DNA of 64,000 nt from Candidatus Symbiopectobacterium sp. 'North America' (GTDB lineage: Bacteria; Pseudomonadota; Gammaproteobacteria; Enterobacterales; Enterobacteriaceae): assembly GCF_015762685.1 (NCBI RefSeq), contig NZ_PEHF01000057.1, positions 1 through 64,000 on the forward strand. The letters are read 5' to 3'. The notes beneath the pieces were generated by a model. It did no database searches and had not been told where the DNA came from. It was given only the letters and a program-made list of their open reading frames with translations. Of this stretch, positions 40,790 to 53,174 are shown piece after piece. Every line of letters starts with the position of its first letter. Within the stretch, counting starts at the first letter, position 1. The position numbers and the translations under genes are program-made.

Positions 40790-41797
40790 TTAAACCCGAT
40801 AACGAGCGTAATTTGGTGTGGCCGTGCTGTCACGAATAACTAGTTTGCTGTTGAGTAACCGTGAACCGCTGGGCACCGCATGGCCCTGCAATTCTTCCAA
40901 TAGCAGATGCATGGATTCACACCCCAGTTCATAGCGGGGCTGGGCGACGGTAGTGAGCGCTGGAAAACAGTATTGTGCCTGCTCGATATCATCAAAACCC
41001 ACCAGCGACAGATCTTTGGGAACATCCAGCTTCATTTTTTTCGCTTGAGAGAGCACTCCCATCGCCATCATGTCGCTGTGGCAAAATATGGCGCTGGGCG
41101 GTGCCGGGTGCTTCATCAGCATCATCAGCCCGTTCACGCCGGTTTCATAACTGAAGCTGCCGCGATAGATATACTGATTATCCACTTGAATGCCGCTGCG
41201 GCGCAGCGCCTGAATATACCCTTGCAAGCGGTATTCGCTCAGATGCATGTTTTCGGGACCCGCGATACAGGCAATACGGCGATGTCCGAGCCGGTGCAGA
41301 TAATAAACGGCATCAAAGGCGGCGGTGAGATTATCGATGTGCACCGTCGGCAATTTCAGATCGGGTGAGAACTCGTTGACCATCACCATCGGCGGCAGGT
41401 TGGCCCCGAGCAGCAACATGCCATCAATCTGCTTGGTGATAATCAAATCCACGAAGGACTTTTCTTTTTGATGCTGGTGAGCGCAATCGCCAATCAGTAC
41501 CAGATAACCTTGTTTTGCGGCGGTTTCTTCGATACCACGCAGGACATCGGTAAAAAAGGGATCGCAAATATCTGGCACAATCTTGAGCAGCGTGCGTGAC
41601 TCGCTGCGTTTTACGTGACGGGCAAGCGCATGCGGCGCGTAACCCACGGTGAGCACGGCTTGTTCAACCCGCTTACGCGTTTGGCTCGAGACCTTCTCCG
41701 GGTTCATTAACGTTCGGGAGACCGTGGCCGTCAATACACCCGCGACCTCTGCCACGTCTTTCATCGTCGCCGGCGTGGTGTCATTTTTATAGTCCAA
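40790..41797 (-). CDS. cytR: LacI-family repressor CytR, TTG start and a short internal deletion
   Basis: CytR represses nucleoside uptake genes together with CRP. The HTH is ATMKDVAEVAGVLTATVSRT and the sensor domain matches E. coli (LVLIGDCAHQHQKEKSF, LPTVHIDNLTAAFDAVYYL). I chose the TTG at 41797 because AAGGAGA lies seven bases upstream and the N-terminus then aligns; the frame is open to 41845 without similarity. Relative to E. coli, about 12 residues are missing in LLGANLPPMVM; E. coli has LP(FDASIEEQRN)LP there, so deletion between two Leu-Pro repeats is plausible. It is otherwise intact. Confidence 0.88.
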   Translation of the reverse strand: MDYKNDTTPATMKDVAEVAGVLTATVSRTLMNPEKVSSQTRKRVEQAVLTVGYAPHALARHVKRSESRTLLKIVPDICDPFFTDVLRGIEETAAKQGYLVLIGDCAHQHQKEKSFVDLIITKQIDGMLLLGANLPPMVMVNEFSPDLKLPTVHIDNLTAAFDAVYYLHRLGHRRIACIAGPENMHLSEYRLQGYIQALRRSGIQVDNQYIYRGSFSYETGVNGLMMLMKHPAPPSAIFCHSDMMAMGVLSQAKKMKLDVPKDLSLVGFDDIEQAQYCFPALTTVAQPRYELGCESMHLLLEELQGHAVPSGSRLLNSKLVIRDSTATPNYARYRV

Positions 41798-42027
41798 CGC
41801 GGTTCTCCTTACATCGTATGCGATTGGCGAACAGGACGGCGGCACGCACGCCGCCCGATTTTTTTGCCCTACAGGCTTATACCACCCATTTTGCTAAGGA
41901 TACTGTTTCTCTGCATACGCTTAACAGATGGCGCGCAAGTTTTGCTGCTCAGATTGCATAAAAGATGTGACGGATGTCATTTTTTCGGCACCGTTAGCAT
42001 TTTTTCGTGGTGCGTTAACGACGGCGA

Positions 42028-44310
<2,283 letters not shown>

Positions 44311-44365
44311 TCATGGGGGCTTGCTCCGCCAGTGTACAGGTTGCAGACTAAAATGTGTTACCTGA

Positions 44366-44394
44366 TTGCATCGGCTGGCTAATTTCTGTATGAT
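44366..44394 (+). promoter_or_regulatory. rpmE promoter in the priA/rpmE gap
   Basis: TTGCAT (44366-44371) and TATGAT (44389-44394) are separated by exactly 17 bases, a good sigma-70 promoter. The rest of the 336-base gap holds no gene. Confidence 0.65.
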
Positions 44395-44559
44395 TCTCCG
44401 CCTTTATACGACTTTGCTATGCGCGGTGTAATGACCGGCGCGATGGCGAAGCGTATACTGATCGTAGAGCGTCAATGTGCTGTGCTTACAGTGCTTAACT
44501 TCGTGTGGTGTCTGGCGAAACAGGGCTGGATAGCGACACGGCCTTAACAGAGGTTTGCC

Positions 44560-44775
44560 ATGAAAAAAGGTATTCACCCGAATTATGTAGCGATTACTGC
44601 AACGTGTTCTTGCGGTAACATTATCAAAACCCATTCTACCGTGGGTCACGATCTGAACCTGGACGTTTGTGGCGAATGCCACCCGTTCTATACCGGTAAA
44701 CAACGTGTTGTTGACACCGGTGGTCGTGTTGAACGCTTCAACAAGCGTTTCAGCGTGCCGGGCAGCAAAAAATAA
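44560..44775 (+). CDS. rpmE: Ribosomal protein L31
   Basis: The 71-residue zinc-binding form of L31 of the large subunit. The four cysteines (TCSCGN and CGECHP) of the zinc site are present, so it is the C+ type. AGAGG precedes the ATG. It is intact. Confidence 0.97.
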   Translation: MKKGIHPNYVAITATCSCGNIIKTHSTVGHDLNLDVCGECHPFYTGKQRVVDTGGRVERFNKRFSVPGSKK

Positions 44776-44790
44776 GCGTCCCCGCATAAA

Positions 44791-44820
44791 CAATAAAGGC
44801 ACCCTTGGGTGCCTTTATTG
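44791..44820. terminator. rpmE/metJ bidirectional terminator
   Basis: A perfect 14-bp stem, CAATAAAGGCACCC with GGGTGCCTTTATTG, around TT. It separates convergent rpmE and metJ. Confidence 0.92.
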
Positions 44821-44858
44821 TTTCTATGGCCAGAGCAGTATACCGCCCGATCAACAGA

Positions 44859-45176
44859 TCAATATTCCCACGTATCCGGGTCAATCCCCATCTCGCGCAT
44901 GATCGCCTTGGCCACCTCAGGGATTTCATCGCTGCGCTCTTTACGCAAATCGTGATCATCCGGTAGTGGCTGGCCGGTAAATGCGTGCAGAAACGCTTCG
45001 CACAATAATTCACTGTTGGTTGCATGGCGCAGGTTATTGACCTGACGTCGGGTGCGCTCATCAGTCAGGATTTTCAGCACTTTAAGCGGAATCGAGACCG
45101 TGATCTTTTTAACTTGCTCGCTCTTTTTACCGTGTTCAGCGTAAGGGCTGACATACTCGCCGTTCCACTCAGCCAT
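44859..45176 (-). CDS. metJ: Methionine repressor MetJ
   Basis: The 105-residue ribbon-helix-helix repressor uses S-adenosylmethionine as corepressor and binds met boxes. The DNA-contact strand [20 protein letters not shown] and helix [20 protein letters not shown] are conserved. The ATG at 45176 gives [20 protein letters not shown]. It is divergent from metB, with met boxes between. It is intact. Confidence 0.97.
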   Translation of the reverse strand: MAEWNGEYVSPYAEHGKKSEQVKKITVSIPLKVLKILTDERTRRQVNNLRHATNSELLCEAFLHAFTGQPLPDDHDLRKERSDEIPEVAKAIMREMGIDPDTWEY

Positions 45177-45272
45177 GGGATACCTTAAAAATATAGTCGT
45201 CAGGAAGATAAAACCGTCATGAGATGAGGGTAATTCTAACGGGATTTCCGTCAATGCTCAATCTATACGCAA

Positions 45273-45304
45273 AGAAGTTTAGAAGTCTAGATGTATTAAC
45301 GTCC
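45273..45304. promoter_or_regulatory. Four met boxes between metJ and metB
   Basis: Four tandem 8-mers, AGAAGTTT, AGAAGTCT, AGATGTAT and TAACGTCC, resemble the MetJ consensus AGACGTCT with exact 8-bp spacing. They control both metJ and metBL. A TTGACA lies downstream at 45324-45329. Confidence 0.85.
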
Positions 45305-45362
45305 GTTGAGCTTGGGATTACTCTTGACAGCCTATACTCTGCCGCCAGTTAGGAAAATGACC

Positions 45363-46559
45363 ATGACGCGTAAACAAGCAACGATTGCCGTTCGTAGCGG
45401 ACTTAATGATGATGAACAATACGGCTGTGTGGTTTCGCCGATTCATCTCTCCAGCACCTACAACTTCACTGGTTTCAACCAGCCCAGAGCCCATGACTAC
45501 TCGCGTCGCGGTAACCCGACGCGTGATGTGGTGCAGCGTGCGCTGGCGGAGTTGGAAGGCGGTGCTGGGTCGGTGATGACCAGCAGTGGCATGTCAGCCA
45601 TTTTGTTGGTGTGCACCGTTTTTCTTCGTACGGATGATTTGCTTGTTGCGCCTCATGATTGCTATTGCGGCAGTTACCGTTTGTTTGACAGCTTGAACAA
45701 GCGCGGCGCATTTCGCGTAAAATTTGCCGATCAGGGCGACGCGGCTGCGTTGGCGTTGGCGTTGGCGGTGGCGGTGGCACTGGAAGAGAAACCCAAACTG
45801 GTGCTGGTGGAAAGCCCCAGCAATCCGCTGCTGCGCGTGGTGGATATCGCCGCCATTTGTCAGGCAGCGCGTGACGCCGGTGCGGTCAACGTGGTGGATA
45901 ACACCTTCCTGAGCCCGGCGTTGCAGCGCCCGCTGGCATTGGGGGCCGATTTGGTGGTGCACTCCTGCACCAAGTATCTCAATGGGCACTCTGATGTGGT
46001 GGCTGGCACGGTGATTGCCAAAGACCCGGCGCTGGTGACAGAGCTGGCCTGGTGGGCGAACAATATCGGTGTGACGGGGGCGGCGTTTGACAGCTATCTG
46101 CTGCTGCGTGGGTTACGCACCCTTGGCCCGCGTATGGCCGCTGCGCAAAAAAATGCGCTGCAACTGATTGATTACCTGCAAACACAACCGCTGGTGAAAA
46201 AGCTTTATCACCCTTCGCTGCCGAACAACCCCGGCCATGAGATTGTGCGTCGTCAGCAGTCCGGTTTCGGTGCCATGTTGAGCTTCGAACTGGACGGCGA
46301 TGAAGACACCCTGCGCCGTTTCCTGGGTGAGTTGGAAGTGTTTACGCTGGCAGAATCGCTGGGCGGCGTAGAAAGCCTGATTTCTCATGCGGCCACCATG
46401 ACCCATGTGGGCATGGCACCGGAAGCGCGTGCGGCGGCAGGTATATCCGAAACCCTGCTGCGTATCTCGGTCGGCATTGAAGACGGTGACGATCTGGTGG
46501 TCGATCTGGTGACCGATCTAGATCGGGCATTCCGGGTGGCAACTGAGGGAGCAGCATGA
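45363..46559 (+). CDS. metB: Cystathionine gamma-synthase with slippage-expanded loops
   Basis: MetB joins O-succinylhomoserine and cysteine to cystathionine using PLP. The start MTRKQATIAVRSGL and the PLP-lysine block HSCTKYLNGHSDVVAG match E. coli. The product is 398 residues against 386 in E. coli. The extra residues sit in two places: ALALALAVAVALEEK, made by a hexamer array (45747-45782), replaces a shorter ALRAALAEK; and DLVVDLVTDLDRAF near the C-terminus, made by a 12-bp repeat (46491-46526), replaces DLIADLENGF. The frame is kept, so it may still work. It overlaps metL by four bases. Confidence 0.93.
   Translation: MTRKQATIAVRSGLNDDEQYGCVVSPIHLSSTYNFTGFNQPRAHDYSRRGNPTRDVVQRALAELEGGAGSVMTSSGMSAILLVCTVFLRTDDLLVAPHDCYCGSYRLFDSLNKRGAFRVKFADQGDAAALALALAVAVALEEKPKLVLVESPSNPLLRVVDIAAICQAARDAGAVNVVDNTFLSPALQRPLALGADLVVHSCTKYLNGHSDVVAGTVIAKDPALVTELAWWANNIGVTGAAFDSYLLLRGLRTLGPRMAAAQKNALQLIDYLQTQPLVKKLYHPSLPNNPGHEIVRRQQSGFGAMLSFELDGDEDTLRRFLGELEVFTLAESLGGVESLISHAATMTHVGMAPEARAAAGISETLLRISVGIEDGDDLVVDLVTDLDRAFRVATEGAA
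45747..45782. repeat. Hexamer tandem array in metB
   Basis: Three GCGTTG, two GCGGTG and one GCACTG units in a row encode alternating Ala-Leu/Ala-Val. It adds roughly six residues relative to E. coli MetB and keeps the frame. Confidence 0.85.
46491..46526. repeat. 12-bp imperfect repeat near the metB 3' end
   Basis: GATCTGGTGGTC, GATCTGGTGACC and GATCTAGATCGG lie in tandem and add about four residues to the MetB C-terminal region. Confidence 0.6.
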
Positions 46560-48991
46560 GTGCGTTAGGCGTATCAGCGGCGGTTTCTGGCCGCCAACTG
46601 CATAAATTTGGCGGCAGCAGTCTGGCAGATGTGAAGTGTTATCAACGCGTCGCGGGGATTATGGCCGAGTACAGCCGCCCCGGCGATTTGATGGTGGTGT
46701 CAGCCGCGGGCGGTACCACCAATCAACTGATTAGCTGGCTGAAACTGAGCCAGAGCGATCGCCTTTCTGCCCATCAGGTGCAGCAGGCGCTGCGTCGTTA
46801 CCAAAGTGATTTGATTGCAGGTTTGCTGCCTGCGGATGCCGCAGAGCGGCTGACCACTCTTTTTATCCGCGATCTGAAGCGTCTGTCGGCGCTGCTGGAT
46901 GGCGGCGTGACCGATGCAGTTTATGCCGAAGTGGTGGGGCACGGCGAAATTTGGTCCGCACGTCTGATGGCAGCGGTGTTGAACTTGAGCAACATCGACG
47001 CCAACTGGCTGGACGCCCGCGACTTTTTACGTGCTGAACGGGCAGCACAGCCGCAGGTGGATGAAGGGCGCTCCTGGCCGCTGCTGCAACAGTTGTTGAC
47101 GCAGCATGCGGGGCAAAGGCTGGTGGTGACCGGTTTTATCAGCCGCAACGAGGCCGGTGAAACAGTCTTGCTGGGGCGCAACGGCAGTGACTATTCGGCG
47201 ACGCAAATCGGTGCGCTGGCGGGCGTGGAGCGTGTGACCATTTGGAGCGATGTGGCCGGTGTTTACAGCGCCGATCCCCGTAAGGTGAAAGATGCCTGTC
47301 TGCTGCCGCTGCTGCGCCTTGATGAGGCCAGCGAGCTGGCGCGTCTGGCGGCACCGGTGCTGCATGCACGCACCTTGCAGCCAGTGTCTGCGAGCGATAT
47401 CGATCTGCAACTGCGTTGCAGTTACAACCCGGAGCAAGGCTCTACGCGCATTGAACGCGTGTTAGCGTCGGGCACGGGGGCGAAGATTGTCACCAGCCAC
47501 GATGACGTTTGCCTGATCGACGTACAGATTCCTACACAGCATGATTTTGCGGGCGTGCACAAAGAGATCGAACAATACGTTAGCCGTGCGCAAGTGCGTC
47601 CGCTGGCGATTGGCGTGCATGCCGATCGCAATCTGGTGCAGTTGTGTTACACCTCGGAAGTGGTGGACAGCGCCTGGCATGCATTGGAACAGGCCGAATT
47701 GCCCGTGACGTTCACGTTGCGTGAAAGGTTGGCGCTGGTGGCCATGGTCGGGGCCGGCGTGTGCCGTAACCCGCTGCACAGCCACCGTTTTTATCAGCAG
47801 TTAAAAGATCAGTCCATCGAGTTTGTCTGGCAGTCCGACGATGGCATCAGCCTGGTGGCGGTGCTGCGTGTGGGACCGACGGAGCATTTGATCCGTGGTT
47901 TGCATCAGTCGTTATTCCGTGCAGAAAAACGGATCGGGTTGGTACTGTTCGGCAAGGGCAATATTGGTTCCCGCTGGCTGGAGCTGTTTGCGCGTGAGCA
48001 GGCGCTGATTTCGGCACGTACCGGTTTTGAGTTTGTGCTGGCGGGCGTGGTAGACAGCACGCGTAGCCTGCTGAACTACGACGGTCTGGAAGCCAGTCGC
48101 GTGCTGGCCTTCTTTGATGATGAAGCGCAGGAGCGTGATGGCGAAGACCTGTTCCTGTGGATGCGTGCTCACCCCTATGATGACCTGGTGGTGTTGGATG
48201 TGACCGCCAGTGAAGCCGTGTCAGATCTCTATCTTGATTTCGCCAGCTACGGTTTTCACGTGATAAGCGCCAACAAGATTGAGGGCGCATCCAGCGGCGA
48301 TCGTTATCGCCAGATCCGCGACGCCTTTGCCAAAACCGGCCGTCACTGGTTGTATAACGCCACGGTGGGCGCAGGGCTGCCGGTGAACTATGCGGTGCAC
48401 GATCTGCGTGACAGCGGTGACAGTATTCTGGCCATCAGCGGCATCTTCTCCGGCACCTTGTCGTGGCTGTTCCTGCAATTTGATGGCAGCGTACCGTTCA
48501 CCGAACTGGTGGATCAGGCCTGGCAACAGGGGCTGACGGAGCCGGACCCACGCGTCGATCTTTCCGGGCAGGATGTGATGCGCAAATTGGTGATTTTGGC
48601 GCGCGAAGCGGGTTATGACATCGAACCCAATCAGGTGCGGGTGGAATCACTGGTGCCTGCGGGCTGTGAAGCGGGGTCGATCGATCAGTTTTTCGAAAAT
48701 GGTGATTCGCTCAACGAGCAGATGGTACAGCGTCTGGAAGCGGCACAAGAGATGGGATTGGTGCTGCGTCACGTAGCGCGTTTTGATGTCAGCGGCAAAG
48801 CGCGCGTGGGCGTGGAAGCGGTGCGACCGGATCATCCGTTGGCTTCTCTGCTGCCGTGTGACAACGTGTTCGCGATCGAAAGCCGTTGGTATCGCGACAA
48901 TCCGTTGGTGATTCGTGGGCCGGGTGCCGGACGCGATGTAACGGTCGGGGCGATTCAGTCGGATCTCAACCGATTGGCGCAATTGCTGTAA
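46556..48991 (+). CDS. metL: Aspartokinase II / homoserine dehydrogenase II
   Basis: The 811-residue bifunctional enzyme catalyses the first and third steps of homoserine synthesis for methionine. The N-terminal kinase starts LHKFGGSSLADVKCYQRVAG and has TGFISRNEAGETVLLGRNGS; the C-terminal dehydrogenase has the NAD motif VLFGKGNIGSRWLELF and GIFSGTLSWLFLQFDGSVPF. It follows metB with overlap in a metBL operon. Length matches E. coli (810) and it is intact. Confidence 0.97.
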   Translation: MSALGVSAAVSGRQLHKFGGSSLADVKCYQRVAGIMAEYSRPGDLMVVSAAGGTTNQLISWLKLSQSDRLSAHQVQQALRRYQSDLIAGLLPADAAERLTTLFIRDLKRLSALLDGGVTDAVYAEVVGHGEIWSARLMAAVLNLSNIDANWLDARDFLRAERAAQPQVDEGRSWPLLQQLLTQHAGQRLVVTGFISRNEAGETVLLGRNGSDYSATQIGALAGVERVTIWSDVAGVYSADPRKVKDACLLPLLRLDEASELARLAAPVLHARTLQPVSASDIDLQLRCSYNPEQGSTRIERVLASGTGAKIVTSHDDVCLIDVQIPTQHDFAGVHKEIEQYVSRAQVRPLAIGVHADRNLVQLCYTSEVVDSAWHALEQAELPVTFTLRERLALVAMVGAGVCRNPLHSHRFYQQLKDQSIEFVWQSDDGISLVAVLRVGPTEHLIRGLHQSLFRAEKRIGLVLFGKGNIGSRWLELFAREQALISARTGFEFVLAGVVDSTRSLLNYDGLEASRVLAFFDDEAQERDGEDLFLWMRAHPYDDLVVLDVTASEAVSDLYLDFASYGFHVISANKIEGASSGDRYRQIRDAFAKTGRHWLYNATVGAGLPVNYAVHDLRDSGDSILAISGIFSGTLSWLFLQFDGSVPFTELVDQAWQQGLTEPDPRVDLSGQDVMRKLVILAREAGYDIEPNQVRVESLVPAGCEAGSIDQFFENGDSLNEQMVQRLEAAQEMGLVLRHVARFDVSGKARVGVEAVRPDHPLASLLPCDNVFAIESRWYRDNPLVIRGPGAGRDVTVGAIQSDLNRLAQLL

Positions 48992-49101
48992 GGCCTCTTC
49001 TCTTGCTAGCGGTGGCGTTTGACCACCGCTATTCCTTTTCACTCTGTCACTGAAATGTCATGGCGTTAACACGTCGTTGACATCATTACCCCGGACAATC
49101 T

Positions 49102-50327
49102 GTGCTATCGAAAGGTTTGTTTGGGTGCACAGGTGTGCAAAATAGAACGTCTTCTTCCGCTGCGCTAACGCCGCATATTACGCTCGATCACCTGCATGCC
49201 GGGTACGGCGCTACGCCTGTTTTAAATGATATTCACCTGGAGATTGCTCAAGGGGAATTTGTCGCGCTGCTCGGAGCCTCTGGTTGCGGCAAGACCACCT
49301 TGCTGCGCACTATAGCAGGGTTTGCGGCACCGGATGCTGGTGCGGTTTTGGTCAACGGCCAAGTATTACCCACTATCCGCCGGAAAAACGTGGCATGGCG
49401 CTGGTGTTTCAAAGCTACGCGCTGTGGCCGCATATGGCAGTGGCGCAGCATATTGCCTACGGACTCAAATTACGGCGCATGCCGAGAGCGGAGATTGCCC
49501 GCCGTGTGACCCAGCTTGAAAACATGCTGGGACTGACCGGATTGGGTGAGCGCAAACCGGCACAGCTCTCCGGCGGCCAGCGTCAGCACGTCACTCTGGG
49601 GCGAGCATTGGCGATACAGCCAGACATCTTGCTGCTCGATGAGCCCCTCTCCAATCTGGATACCCGCATTCGCTTGCAACTGCGCGACGAGATTCGCGCT
49701 TTGCAGCAGCGTTTGGGCCTTACGGCCATTCACGTGACCCACGATCGTGAAGAAGCCATGGTGATAGCGGATCGCATCGTCATCCTGCACCAAGGACGCG
49801 TGATGCAGGCGGGCAGGCCGCAACAGGCTTACCACCACCCGGCCAGTGCCTTTGTCGCGGCGTTTATGGGGGCTGAAAACCAACTGATGCTGGAAGCCTA
49901 CTATGACGGCGATCGGTTGACGCTGCGTGGCGATGAGCAGGGTGCGGCGTTGGTGCCACGGCATGCGACATTGCAACCCGGCACGGTAGAAGCGCGCTTT
50001 CGCGCCGAAGCTGCACAGCTCTACGATGCGACACAAGCGCCGCCAGCGGCTCCCGGTATGCTGGTGCGTCAGGGCACCGTGTTGGCACAAAGCTATCCTG
50101 GCGGTCATTGGCAGCACACGGTTGTCAGTGGCGTATGGCGGATACAGGTGCATGCCTCTGCGCCTTATGACGTCGGTCAGCGCGTTGAGGTGCAGATCCC
50201 GACTGAAGCGCTGTTCCTGTTTCCGGCGTCTGACACGCCAGCCCCGTTCGCTGCAACATCACTGGCTTCTGCTTCTCACGATCCGCTTCCCGGCCTGACT
50301 ACCCAATCTTGTACTGGAGACCACTGA
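49102..50327 (+). pseudogene. ABC transporter ATPase (two-permease importer), frameshifted
   Basis: It is an importer ATPase of the PotA/FbpC type with a C-terminal TOBE region. Walker A is [16 protein letters not shown], the signature is LSGGQRQHVTLGRA, Walker B is ILLLDEPLSNLD and the switch His is IHVTHDREEA. The frame breaks at about 49360: one A missing from CAAAG would restore [15 protein letters not shown]. The start is uncertain; GTG 49102 is the most upstream choice. It leads the cluster of binding protein, two permeases, LacI regulator and phosphoesterase between metL and metF. Confidence 0.84.
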
Positions 50328-50328
50328 C

Positions 50329-51463
50329 ATGAAACGCATTTTTGCTGCAACGCTCATGATGGGCGCTTCAATTTCTGCCGCGCAGGCGCAATAGCTGACC
50401 GTGTTGACGGCTGGCGATCAAAATATGGTCGATTATGTGAACGACTATCTGGGGCCGCTGTTTGAGCAACAGCATCCAGGCGTCAAAGTCAGAGCCGTTG
50501 GCACCGGGCCGGGCGATGTCGGCTCACAGAAGATCCTTGAGCGCTTTAGCGCGCAACAAGCCGCAGGCAGCAAAGTCTGGGATATCGACGTTGCCGTGGT
50601 GCACGAAAAATTTGTCGGTCCGATGATGAAGGGCGGCCAACTGCTGCAATACCGTGATGCGATTGCGAGCGACAAATTGGTGACCATGGCGGCGGCAGAC
50701 AAAGCGTTAGGCAGTGATGTCAAAGGCTATGTGATGCCGATGTTCAGCAGCCAAACCGCGCTGGCCTATAACCCGGCGCTGGTATCGAACCCGCCGAAAA
50801 GCTATGACGAACTGCAACAGTGGGCGGCCGCGCACCCAAAACAGTTCGGCTATAACGGCATTAAAGGGGGCGCATCGGGCGCCAGCTTTGTGATGGGATG
50901 GGTTTACGCTTACGGCGGCGATGCCAATAAGCTGATGAACAGCCCGTTTGAAGAAGCGGAAGCACAGAAATGGCAACCGGCCTTTGAACGCCTGAAAGCG
51001 TTCAATAAAAAACGTCACCCTGACGCTGGGCAATGCGGGCACGCTGGATATGCTGAGCCGTAGAGAGATTGCCATCGGCCCGGAGTGGGTAGATATGTTC
51101 TACTCGTGGAAAGCCAATGGCCAGTTGCCGGATAACTTTAAACTTCTGTTGCCTGCACCGGGCATGCCCGGCCAGCCGATGCACTACGTGATCCCGGCAC
51201 AAGCGCCCAATCGTGAACTGGCCCAGCAGTTTGTCGAACTGGCGACCAGCCCGAAAGTACAGGCGCAGGGCATTGTTGAGCGCTTCAATTGGTATCCGGG
51301 CATTGATGCCAAATACGTTCAATCGGAACTGAAGCCGGAAGTCTGGCAGCGCCTGTTTACCGATATTTCGTCGCAGGATCTGGCGACCAAAGGGAAAACC
51401 TTCCCCATCGCCCCGTATAACGCCGCGATCCTCAATGCTTATGAGCTCGCGATGGCGCAGTAA
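50329..51463 (+). pseudogene. ABC transporter substrate-binding protein, TAG plus frameshift
   Basis: It has a signal peptide (MKRIFAATLMMGASISAAQA) and then a family-1-type binding protein body (LTVLTAGDQNMVDYVNDYLG, KGYVMPMFSSQTALAYNP). A TAG at 50392-50394 sits right after the signal peptide (AQAQ(stop)LTV), and an extra A in the A6 tract at 51007-51012 shifts the frame near the end; removing it restores FNKNVTLTLGNAGTLDML. The ligand is unknown. Without it the importer cannot work even though both permeases are intact. Confidence 0.86.
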
Positions 51464-51531
51464 TCGCCCGCATTATTGACCTGATTGATAGCATCCTTCC
51501 CGGCCTGTCTGGCCGGGAAGGGGAGAACCGA

Positions 51532-52371
51532 ATGTTACCACTCCCTTCTTTTTCTTCTCGTCTGGCTGGTATTGCGCTGGTGCTGCCTGCGCTACTGGTG
51601 GTGGCGCTGTGCTTTATCGCACCGCTCGGGCTGTCCGTTGGTGGAGCCTTTGTCAGCGAGCAGGGCATCGGTGGGGCCAATTTTGTTACCGCGTTGACGC
51701 TCTACGCCCCGGATATTCTGTTTACGTTGCTGATTGTTGGCGTGCCTACGCTACTGATTGGCCTGTTTTCTGTGTTGATCGGTGGTTACCTGACGTTGGG
51801 TGAAAATCCGCGTTGGGTCGCATTGCTGCGCTGGGTTTATCGCTGGCCGCTGTTTATTCCGTTTATCGTCACCGGACAGATCCTACGCACCTTTCTGGCC
51901 AAAAACGGCTGGCTAAACGGGGCGTTGGATATGGTGGGCATCGTCGATATCACCAGCGCCAATAACTGGCTCGACTGGCGCGGTATCGTGTTTGCCTTTG
52001 TCTGGAAACAGACGCCGTTTGTGGCACTGCTGGTATCTGGCACAATGGCATCGCTGGATCGTGGAACGATGGAGTCAGCGCGCAATCTCGGCGCGGGTCG
52101 GCTGCGTATTCTGTTCGAAATTGTGGTGCCGCAAGTGTGGCACACGTTGTTGACCGGCCTGATTCTGTCTTTCGTGACCATGATGTCGGTGCTGTCGGTG
52201 CCGCTGATGATCAATGCGCAATCCCCAACGCTGCTGAGCGCCAATATTGCCTTTCGTATCAATGCCTATGGTGACTATGGCGTGGCGAACGCGCTGGGTG
52301 CCATTTCGTTGCTGATGACGGCTGTATTTGCGGTTATCTATCTGCGTATCAGCATGAGGGAGAAAGCATGA
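51532..52371 (+). CDS. ABC transporter permease 1
   Basis: The 279-residue inner-membrane permease has about six helices and the ATPase-contact (EAA-type) loop GTMESARNLGAGRLRILFEI. It is of the PotB/FbpB-like type that works in pairs. It overlaps permease 2 by four bases and is intact, in a cluster whose ATPase and binding protein are broken. The substrate is unknown. Confidence 0.85.
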   Translation: MLPLPSFSSRLAGIALVLPALLVVALCFIAPLGLSVGGAFVSEQGIGGANFVTALTLYAPDILFTLLIVGVPTLLIGLFSVLIGGYLTLGENPRWVALLRWVYRWPLFIPFIVTGQILRTFLAKNGWLNGALDMVGIVDITSANNWLDWRGIVFAFVWKQTPFVALLVSGTMASLDRGTMESARNLGAGRLRILFEIVVPQVWHTLLTGLILSFVTMMSVLSVPLMINAQSPTLLSANIAFRINAYGDYGVANALGAISLLMTAVFAVIYLRISMREKA

Positions 52372-53174
52372 GACACGTATTTGGATTGATTGCCCAGGTG
52401 CTTATGCTGGGCATTCTGATTTTCCTCATCTTTGGTCCGTTGGCTAATCTGCTGCTGTGGGCTGTGGCGGAAAAATGGTTTTATCCGCACCTGCTGCCCA
52501 CTGAATGGGGTTTTGCCTTTTGGCGGCGCGTGTTCTCGGCGCGCAGCGTTGCCTGGGAAGCGCTGGGCAATAGCGTGCTGGTGGCGATATTCACGGTGCT
52601 GGCCTCGCTGGCGCTGGCTATTCCTGCCGAGTATGCACTGGCGCGGCTGGCGTTGCCTGCGCGCGGCGTTATTCTGCTGATTTTTCTGATTCCACAGGCG
52701 TTTCCCAATCTGACAGTATACGTGAATATCGCTCGCCTGTTTTATCAGTGGGGGCTGAACGGCACGCTGTTTGGCGTAGTGCTGGTGCATACGGTGCACG
52801 GGTTGGTGTTTGTGGTGTGGATTGCCTCAGCGGCGTTTGCCGCTATCAGCCGCGAGATGGAACAGGCCGCCCTTTCGATAGGGGCCGGGCCGTGGCGCAC
52901 GTTTATCGATATCTCCCTGCCGCAAGCACTTCCGGGGCTGATGGCGGCGGCCATATTTGTCTTTCTGGAATCGTTGGATGAATTCACGGGAAGCTACTTT
53001 GTCGGCGCGACGGATGTGCAGATGATGCCGCTGATGCTGTACAGCGCCGGGGCGGGTGGCAATTATCAGATTGCATCGATAACCGCGCTGGTATTACTGG
53101 TGCCTTCCATCGTTTTCATGTTGGTGGTGGAACGTTTCCTGAAAGCAGATGTGCTGGCGAGGATCGGTAAATGA
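52368..53174 (+). CDS. ABC transporter permease 2
   Basis: The 268-residue partner permease has six predicted helices and the EAA-type loop REMEQAALSIGAGPWRTFID. Its end overlaps the LacI gene by four bases, so ATPase, binding protein, permeases and regulator formed one operon. It is intact. The substrate is unknown. Confidence 0.85.
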   Translation: MRHVFGLIAQVLMLGILIFLIFGPLANLLLWAVAEKWFYPHLLPTEWGFAFWRRVFSARSVAWEALGNSVLVAIFTVLASLALAIPAEYALARLALPARGVILLIFLIPQAFPNLTVYVNIARLFYQWGLNGTLFGVVLVHTVHGLVFVVWIASAAFAAISREMEQAALSIGAGPWRTFIDISLPQALPGLMAAAIFVFLESLDEFTGSYFVGATDVQMMPLMLYSAGAGGNYQIASITALVLLVPSIVFMLVVERFLKADVLARIGK

